Shown in pieces: positions 31,065 through 36,459 of a DNA stretch of 36,459 nucleotides. The notes beneath the pieces were generated by a model. The model did not search any database and had not been told where the DNA came from. It saw only the letters and a program-made list of their open reading frames with translations. Where the stretch lies: positions 1 to 36,459 of the forward strand of contig JAZUJX010000082.1 in assembly GCA_045642965.1 (NCBI GenBank). Direction: 5' to 3'. Position 1 is the stretch's first letter, and each line of letters opens with the position of its first letter. The stretch is from Equadaptatus sp045642965. Lineage in GTDB: Bacteria; Synergistota; Synergistia; Synergistales; Synergistaceae. The position numbers and the translations under genes are program-made.

Positions 31065-32831
31065 TTAATTTTTCCACTGCACAGGGCTGAAAGCCTTGCC
31101 CCCGCCCTTGTAGAATTTGCCGAAGAATTCGTAATATTCAAGCCTGAGCGTCTGTATGAAAACAATCAGACCTTCAAGTGCAACAACCAAAACGTTTCCC
31201 GCCGCGAGCAGCAGAAATTTCATAAACATACCGCCAGGCAGATTGCGCACCATTTCGGAAAGCATTATGACCGCCATTGAAAGGCATACGTGGTTTAGCG
31301 CAAAAGCCGCGAGCCTTACGAAAGAAACGGTGTTTGAAAGCATTGAAAGCACGACCTCTATAATTCCGAAAACGTCCGCAGCCGTTGAAGACTTCGGCTT
31401 TTCTTTAAACAGAAGGCGTGCGAACGTACTCTTGAAAGCGATAAGCAGAACGGAAAGCACTGCCGTGAGTTTGAGAACAAAAAGAAGCGTATCAGAACCC
31501 GTATCCGTTATGCGTGCAAGAGCAAACGCCGCAACTGACCAGTAGAGCGCCAGTCCGGCAATTCCCTGACCGTCAAAAAGCATACTGCCGAAATTTCTGT
31601 CCCTGAACTGCCGCGCGATATTAAGCAGCATACCCGCAGAAATAATTGCGAAACCGACGGCTATCGAAGCCGCTATCAGGCTGCCCGTGTCTTTTATCGG
31701 AGAGAGCCAAAGCGCGGGAATAATGTCCTCCTGCCCGAAAATGCTGCCGTACAAAATACCGAAAAACATTGAGCTTGCCGCGGCGCATTTCATGATAAAC
31801 GCGGCTGAGCGGGGTGCAAATCCTTTTTTCTGCGCCCATACCGCCGCGAGGTAAATCAGAAGCCCGTGACCGACATCGCCGAACATAAAGCCGAAGAAAA
31901 GCGCGAAAGTCAGCGCGACAAAAGCCGACGGGTCAAACTCGTTGTACGACGGAAGGCTGTACAGAGCGACGATATCCTGAAAAGCGCGGAAAATCCTTTT
32001 GTTTTTCAGCAGAACCGGCGCAGAGACGTTCAGCTCCTGCGTATCGTCCAAAAGAATTGAGGTTGACGGTGCGCCGCGTTCGATCTCTGCTTTGATTTCG
32101 TCAACCGAATCGGACGGAAGCCAGCCGCTGATGAAAAACAGACCGCTTACCTCGCCGCGCCCCCTGCACACGTCATAGACGCGCTGCATGGCGTAAAGGC
32201 GGAGATAAAGCTGCTCGAGCCGTTCCCTGCGGCCGTCCAGCAACCTGTCTGTTTCCTCGGTAAATGTTTCAAGCTGCCTGCTGTTTTCCTCTTTCTGCCT
32301 TGCGATTTCCGCTGCCATCTCCGCGGTATAATCGCTGCCTGCTGTCTGCAGGCGTTTGTAATTTTCAGGCTTCAGCAGTTTAAAACGTGCGCAGATAAAC
32401 TCGTTGCCTATCAACTCCGAAACGCTGAAATCGGTTCCCTGTACCGCGGAAAGAATTTTCTCCGCAGCCTCGAGCTCCGCTTTTTCGTTTGTCAGGGCAA
32501 GTTTTTGTGTCTGCAGCTGATTGAATTTTGCGACAGCCTTATCAACGCTGTATCTTGCGGAAGTGAGCGTAAAATTTTTGTCCGGAGGAACGCTGACCGG
32601 CTGCGGAAGAGGTCTTCCCGAAGCTTCCCAAACGGAAGAAATCTTTGCAAGCAGTTCGTCGTACGGGTTGACCGTTTCGGTCGTCACCTTTGAGCGGAGG
32701 TTCATGTCATTTACAAGCGCGTCAAGAGACAGCGGCTGAAAATTGCCGGCGAGCGCCAAAAGCTGTGCGCTGTTTTCAATTTCGCCGCGCGGCCCGACCA
32801 GCGTCAAAGCCGTCATTTTTATCACTGCCAT
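31065..32831 (-). CDS. ntpI: V/A-type ATPase subunit I (a-subunit)
   Basis: Membrane stator with the ion half-channels, 588 residues. The N-terminal soluble half (about 1-300) is rich in charged helices that anchor the peripheral stalks; the C-terminal half has about eight helices, opening with FALFFGFMFGDVGHGLLIYL. The essential arginine of the ion path is Arg506 in SFVRLAAFALNH, and a second conserved Arg is near 563 (QTLRLEYYEFFGKFY). The start at ATG 32831 overlaps the subunit C gene, with GGAGGTGA about 7 bases upstream. Confidence 0.94.
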   Translation of the reverse strand: MAVIKMTALTLVGPRGEIENSAQLLALAGNFQPLSLDALVNDMNLRSKVTTETVNPYDELLAKISSVWEASGRPLPQPVSVPPDKNFTLTSARYSVDKAVAKFNQLQTQKLALTNEKAELEAAEKILSAVQGTDFSVSELIGNEFICARFKLLKPENYKRLQTAGSDYTAEMAAEIARQKEENSRQLETFTEETDRLLDGRRERLEQLYLRLYAMQRVYDVCRGRGEVSGLFFISGWLPSDSVDEIKAEIERGAPSTSILLDDTQELNVSAPVLLKNKRIFRAFQDIVALYSLPSYNEFDPSAFVALTFALFFGFMFGDVGHGLLIYLAAVWAQKKGFAPRSAAFIMKCAAASSMFFGILYGSIFGQEDIIPALWLSPIKDTGSLIAASIAVGFAIISAGMLLNIARQFRDRNFGSMLFDGQGIAGLALYWSVAAFALARITDTGSDTLLFVLKLTAVLSVLLIAFKSTFARLLFKEKPKSSTAADVFGIIEVVLSMLSNTVSFVRLAAFALNHVCLSMAVIMLSEMVRNLPGGMFMKFLLLAAGNVLVVALEGLIVFIQTLRLEYYEFFGKFYKGGGKAFSPVQWKN

Positions 32832-33916
32832 ACAAAATCACCTCCGTCCGCAACAGGTTTTATAAGATGTTCCGCTGCAAGCTGCGGGCTCAGACCGGAA
32901 TCAACGCTTTCAGTTATCCGTATCAGGTCTTCTATTTCGTGTAGCTTCAGCGTAAAGTAACATACCGTAGTGTGAAAACCGGGAACGCCTTTTCTGAAAA
33001 TCTTTTCTGCGCTTGCGTTGTTGAAACGCCGTATTCTCATTTCAAGCCGCAGCTCTCTTTCGGACTGCTCCCTCGTCTCGGCGAAAACAGCGCTGTAATA
33101 CGGAAAACGCTCGCTGAGATACTTTCTGTAGGTCTCGGGCGGTGAAGACGCCATAAAGCTTAAATCCGCCGGTGTAACCTTGTAATGCGCCGGAATAAGC
33201 GTTGCCTGAATTTCGTCCGGCGGTAAATCGTAATAGAGCAGACATCTGTGCAGAATGTAAAGATTAAGCAGGTCAATACGCGAGCCGAACAGAGGTGTCA
33301 GATATTTGCTCTCCGTCTTGTCCAGTGCGCTCAAATCGTTAAAAACCGACACTTCCGTAAAATGATCCACCGCCGTTTCAAGTTCAAGAACAGAATCTGT
33401 CTCACCTGCTTCCAGCCTTTGCAGAGGCTGCCGGACCGCATCGGCGTATCTGGATTTTTCAAGCGCGGCAAGCAGCTCTGAATAGCTTCTGCAGCCTGCC
33501 AGCGCGTCGTAATCAAGCTCGGAGCAGAGCAGCGGCGTAAGCTTGTAGCGGAGCGTCTGCTCGTCAATATGCCGCGAACGGACAAATCGGAAAATCCTTT
33601 TCAGCTGCTCCGTCTCAAACCAGCCGAGCCAGTCCGCGAAAAATTTCCTGCGCGCCCCATCAAGCCCCGAAACGAAAAACTCAGCTTCCTTAAGCAGGGA
33701 CGAACGAAGCTGCTTTTCAAGATTGCCGCGGTGCGCCGTTGAAGAATCAAGGAACTGCAGCGGGGCGGCGTACGCTTCCGTTCCCTTAAGAAACTCCGTT
33801 ATCTCGGCAGACGATTTGCAGTGCAGCAGAGTCCACAACTCATCTGCGGCAAGCAGCCTGCCGTGGCGGACGTGTGCCCGTATTGCGGTTGACGAAACGG
33901 CGGTGTGAAGCGTCAC
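32822..33916 (-). CDS. ntpC: V/A-type ATPase subunit C (d-type)
   Basis: Funnel-shaped socket that joins the central stalk to the proteolipid ring. The 364-residue, mostly helical protein has the threefold-repeat look of the family: a helix with DELWTLLHCKSSAEITEFLKGT at the start, ESKYLTPLFGSRIDLLNLYILHRC in the middle (the conserved NLxxLLR-like segment), and a C-terminal HEIEDLIRITES segment close to the family's usual ENLRxIxxG ending. GTG start at 33916 overlapping the upstream stop (GTGA). Sequence conservation is low, so position adds to the call. Confidence 0.85.
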   Translation of the reverse strand: MTLHTAVSSTAIRAHVRHGRLLAADELWTLLHCKSSAEITEFLKGTEAYAAPLQFLDSSTAHRGNLEKQLRSSLLKEAEFFVSGLDGARRKFFADWLGWFETEQLKRIFRFVRSRHIDEQTLRYKLTPLLCSELDYDALAGCRSYSELLAALEKSRYADAVRQPLQRLEAGETDSVLELETAVDHFTEVSVFNDLSALDKTESKYLTPLFGSRIDLLNLYILHRCLLYYDLPPDEIQATLIPAHYKVTPADLSFMASSPPETYRKYLSERFPYYSAVFAETREQSERELRLEMRIRRFNNASAEKIFRKGVPGFHTTVCYFTLKLHEIEDLIRITESVDSGLSPQLAAEHLIKPVADGGDFVWQ

Positions 33917-34254
33917 TCAGCCGACCTCTTTACGTACTCCGACACAAAATTTTCAGTCAGCGAATCAAGCAGAGGCTCAAGCTCCTTCTCAAAACGCGCC
34001 GTGTACTCCCTGCGTTTCTCTGCGCAAAGCTCTGCATAACGCCCGGCTTCTTCGGAAGCGGATGCCCGCGCGGTGCGGACAATTTCCTCTGCCCTGCGCT
34101 TCGCCTGTTCCGTGCGCTCTGCGCGAAGCAGCTCAAAATTTTTCTTAACCTCAAGCAGCCGGGACTCTGCCTCGGCCGCAGAGCTTCTAACAATATTCTC
34201 TGCCTCCGCCTCAGTTTCCAGAAGCGCGGCAAGCGTTTTTTCAAGACTGCTCAT
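33913..34254 (-). CDS. V/A-type ATPase peripheral-stalk subunit G/H
   Basis: A 113-residue protein that is almost wholly one charged helix: heptads of Leu, Ala and Glu/Arg from residue 4 to about 100, with no Gly or Pro until the last EPLL segment. This is the shape of the stalk subunit (called G or H) which pairs with subunit E. It lies between D and C in the operon with a 22-base gap to D and a four-base overlap with C. The family is not recognisable by motif; the call rests on helix pattern, size and place. Confidence 0.75.
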   Translation of the reverse strand: MSSLEKTLAALLETEAEAENIVRSSAAEAESRLLEVKKNFELLRAERTEQAKRRAEEIVRTARASASEEAGRYAELCAEKRREYTARFEKELEPLLDSLTENFVSEYVKRSAE

Positions 34255-34276
34255 AGGTTGGCATTCCCCCTGAACT

Positions 34277-34909
34277 TCACTGCTGTTTTCTCTGAACCGA
34301 CAGCTTTTGTGCGCTCTTCATGCGCGTGAAATCCTCCCGCTCGCTCTCCTCAAGTGCGTCGGAAATAAATTTCAGCTGTTTCAGTTCGGAAGGTATTACT
34401 ATCTTGTCAAGCGAATTTATGCGGCGGTGGGTCTTCTTCATCTGAGCCGCAAGACGGCAGATGCCGGCTTCCGTCTCGGCAAGCTTTGCAAGCAGAGCGG
34501 AAACCCTGCGGAACTTTGCGTATGCTTCGTCAGCCGCTCCGGAAGAACCGAGAAAAGAACAGCATGGCTTTGCCGGAAGCTCTGCCGGCGGCTCGATTTC
34601 AGGAACTTCAACTCCCATTACGGAATGAAAACGCACTGTCAAATCCTGAATTTCCGGGACGGACTGCACGATATCCTCAACAACCTCAATGCCGAGGGAT
34701 ATTGTCGCTCTCTGAAGGGCGTCGTATGCTTCGCGGAAAACCTCCGCCGCCTCAGCCTGAATTTTCCTTGCCGCACCGGTGCGGGAGGCAAGCTCAAACA
34801 TCAAAGCCTGCCGCTTCTGATCAAGCAGATCGCGGCCGGACTGTGCCGCCGATATAGAGTTTTTCAGTTTCACAAAATCTCCCCGCGTCGGGGCAAATTT
34901 TGCAGGCAT
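34277..34909 (-). CDS. ntpD: V/A-type ATPase subunit D
   Basis: Rotor shaft of the central stalk, equivalent to gamma in F-type enzymes; 210 residues. The N-terminal segment PTRGDFVKLKNSISAAQSGRDLLDQKRQALMFEL is the family hallmark, and the C-terminal helix KKTHRRINSLDKIVIPSELKQLKFI..LEESEREDFTRMK closes the coiled coil. The start is ATG 34909, with GGGAGG about 7 bases upstream; the in-frame TTG at 34912 is less suitable. It is the first gene of the operon, whereas in several other bacteria D follows A and B. Confidence 0.94.
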   Translation of the reverse strand: MPAKFAPTRGDFVKLKNSISAAQSGRDLLDQKRQALMFELASRTGAARKIQAEAAEVFREAYDALQRATISLGIEVVEDIVQSVPEIQDLTVRFHSVMGVEVPEIEPPAELPAKPCCSFLGSSGAADEAYAKFRRVSALLAKLAETEAGICRLAAQMKKTHRRINSLDKIVIPSELKQLKFISDALEESEREDFTRMKSAQKLSVQRKQQ

Positions 34910-35028
34910 CAAAAGCCCTCCCGGTCAAAGATAAACTGCTTCACAATAACATTCTACACGCATTTACTTTACCATATTTATGATAAAATATAAACAGGAA
35001 ATTGAAAAAAACAAAGGATGAATGAGAC

Positions 35029-36039
35029 GTGTTCACAGTCTTTATCGGAGAAACAGAACTTGCAAAAATACCCGGGCTTTCGGCTGCCGGCGCCGATGTC
35101 GACGCGCTGCGCTACACGGCGCCGTCGGACGCAGACGTGCTTCATTTCGGAAAACCGCGCTGCGTCAGCACAATACCCGTAGATCCGCAGGGGCACCCGT
35201 CGCCGACAATAATAACGAAAGCGGCAATCGACGAAGCAAAACTGCCGTATCTCGTTGTCTGCGCGGGAAACTCCGTGAACCCCGCCTGTCCGTTTGAAAC
35301 GGTTGCGTCGGAACCCGGAAAAGACCCGCGCTTCGGAAAGGCCGTGGAAAACGCGGAAGAAATAATAAAACGCTCGGAAGCACTGGCAAAAAAACTCGCG
35401 CCGCAGCTCAAAAGAATCGTCATAGGAGAATCTGTCCCCGGGGGAACAACGACGGCTCTGCTTCTGCTTCGCGCGCTCGGCTATGACCATACAGTATCTT
35501 CCGCCGGTCCCGTCAATCCCCTGCAGCTCAAAGAAGATATTTGGCAGGCTGTCAGCAAAAGACTGGACATAACAATCGGAGGGCTCAAAGGCAAAGGTTA
35601 TAAAGCCGCCGAAGAAGTCGGAGACCCGATGCAGATTGCGGTATCCGCATTTGTCCGCGCATTGCCGGAAAAAATTGACGTGACTCTGGCGGGAGGCACG
35701 CAAATGCTTGCGGTCGCCGCCCTTTTGAGAGACTTGGGCGAAACACGTCCTCTGCTTGTCGCAACGACAAAATACGTCTACAAAGACCCGACAAGCTGCA
35801 TGGAAGAATACGCAAAAGAAACAGGCTGCGGGCTCTGGTGGGCGCCGCTTGACTTCAGCAAATCACCGCGCAGAGGCTTTGCCGAATACGAACTCGGCTA
35901 CATAAAAGAAGGGGTTGGAATGGGCGGCGCAGTCATGTACGCAATGCAGCAGGGCGTTCCGATAGAACGCATACAGCAGAAAGCCGAAGAACTGTACGAT
36001 ACGCTAACGGAAAACATGGAAGCGAATTTCAAAAAATAA
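35029..36039 (+). CDS. archaeal-type CobT (nicotinate-nucleotide-dependent phosphoribosyltransferase, UPF0284)
   Basis: Likely activates the lower-ligand base of cobamides by joining it to ribose phosphate from nicotinate mononucleotide, or does so with another base. The 336 residues carry the motifs of the archaeal-type family: IVIGESVPGGTTTALLLLRALG (about 127-148), VGDPMQIAV, TLAGGTQMLAVAALL and the Gly-rich GVGMGGAVMYA near the end. It lacks the look of enterobacterial CobT. GTG start at 35029 with AAAGGA about 10 bases upstream. It is divergent from the ATPase operon over an AT-rich 115-base gap and ends at a strong terminator. No other cobamide gene lies in the window. Confidence 0.82.
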   Translation: MFTVFIGETELAKIPGLSAAGADVDALRYTAPSDADVLHFGKPRCVSTIPVDPQGHPSPTIITKAAIDEAKLPYLVVCAGNSVNPACPFETVASEPGKDPRFGKAVENAEEIIKRSEALAKKLAPQLKRIVIGESVPGGTTTALLLLRALGYDHTVSSAGPVNPLQLKEDIWQAVSKRLDITIGGLKGKGYKAAEEVGDPMQIAVSAFVRALPEKIDVTLAGGTQMLAVAALLRDLGETRPLLVATTKYVYKDPTSCMEEYAKETGCGLWWAPLDFSKSPRRGFAEYELGYIKEGVGMGGAVMYAMQQGVPIERIQQKAEELYDTLTENMEANFKK

Positions 36040-36104
36040 AGGCGCAATTACAAAGAAAACCAATTACCGTGAGAAACGATTACGATATAACCTGTATGCG
36101 CAAT

Positions 36105-36139
36105 GGGCTGAATGATAAGTTCAGCCCGTTTGTTTTTTT
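36105..36139 (+). terminator. terminator of the CobT-like gene
   Basis: GGGCTGAA (36105-36112) pairs with TTCAGCCC (36120-36127), loop TGATAAG, followed by GTTTGTTTTTTT. Confidence 0.88.
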
Positions 36140-36206
36140 GAATACTTTTGCCGACAGCCGTCAAATGACAGCCGACAGCAGAATTTTGGTACAACAAAGA
36201 TAGCCA

Positions 36207-36262
36207 TAAGCAATAAGCCATAAGCAGTAAGCAGTAAGCAGTAAGCCTTAAGCCTTAAGCAG
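36207..36262. repeat. tandem array of eight TAAGCNN heptamers
   Basis: Eight units in exact 7-base register: TAAGC followed by AA, CA, AG, AG, AG, CT, CT and AG. A ninth degenerate unit (ATAGCCA) precedes it. The same pattern is seen in decayed form at 9092-9119. It lies in intergenic DNA after a terminator. Confidence 0.85.
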
Positions 36263-36459
36263 AATAACGTGATAAAAATAAAATCCTTTCACTGCTTTTG
36301 GCTTGCAGTTTAAAGCTTAACTCCGGATTACTTCTTACTGGGAGCACCGTTCATTTTCCTCCGAAGCCGCAGGGCTCTTGCTTTCCCTGCCCACACCTTG
36401 GTCACAGAGGCCTCGCGTATAAGAGCTTAAGCCCGAACTCCGCCGGAGAACGTTACCGA
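36263..36459. other. intergenic sequence at the right edge
   Basis: No reading frame worth naming. An AT-rich part (to about 36310) is followed by GC-rich sequence with a GCAGGG/CCCTGC stem (36371-36392), a GGAG/CTCC pair around the stretch at 36342-36361 and CTCCGCCGGAG near the end. It may be the edge of a structured RNA or of a gene leader beyond the window; I could not match it to any family. Confidence 0.3.

Noticed and set aside
36345..36400. RNase P-like GGAGGAAAA string on the minus strand
   Set aside because: The universally conserved GAGGAAAGUCC and ACAGAAA elements are not matched and the expected following helices are absent.

Overview
This 36.5 kb window looks like ordinary chromosome from an anaerobic, Gram-negative (diderm) amino-acid or peptide fermenter, most likely a member of the Synergistota. 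That assignment is inferred from the combination of genes and not from a marker gene: a complete rotary V/A-type ATPase operon, a FadL-type outer-membrane protein with a signal peptide, rubredoxin, an alanine/glycine:cation symporter, an archaeal-type CobT, a plant-like acyl-ACP thioesterase, and a base composition near 50% GC. No prophage, insertion sequence, CRISPR array or rRNA was seen.

Layout. 1-370: no protein gene; a strong leftward promoter reads into a structured RNA of unknown identity, and the retained 3' end of a vanished second NCS2 permease gene follows. 372-2734 (leftward): NCS2 nucleobase permease and gpmA. 2931-7325 (rightward): an overlapping four-gene operon, transketolase - tRNA m1A methyltransferase (trmI) - epoxyqueuosine reductase (queH) - M24 aminopeptidase. 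7385-9082: rubredoxin (53 aa), a rod-shaped RNA that fits 6S RNA, and rarA. 9092-9356: heptamer repeats and a tRNA-Leu(CAA). 9462-15931: a Cys-rich small protein, an Rrf2 regulator with an operator over its own promoter, FadL-like porin, a divergent ATP-type PEP carboxykinase homologue, acyl-ACP thioesterase and an AGCS symporter. 15975-20268 (leftward): MATE exporter, homoserine dehydrogenase, and a DEAD-box-type helicase whose motif II reads DEGD. 20515-26401 (rightward): an oligopeptide/nickel-type ABC importer followed by mscL. 26472-34909 (leftward): nine V-type ATPase genes in the order D-(G/H)-C-I-K-F-E-A-B. 35029-36039 (rightward): archaeal-type CobT. 36040-36459: terminator, eight-copy heptamer array and unexplained structured sequence.

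The most unusual item is the solute-binding protein of the ABC importer (20515-22215). Its halves are in swapped order: after the signal peptide comes the part that is normally C-terminal in family 5 (DppA/OppA) binding proteins, then the part that is normally N-terminal. It looks like a natural circular permutation cut between the usual '..RNxxYW' segment and the following 'GxPKLxxI' segment. The partner permease carries an extra domain of about 135 residues outside the membrane, and both ATPase domains are fused in one chain, so the whole importer departs from the standard Dpp/Opp plan.

Several gene starts were moved from the longest reading frame on the basis of ribosome binding sites or promoters; these are given in the entries. 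All function calls are from reading motifs by eye; no database search was possible.
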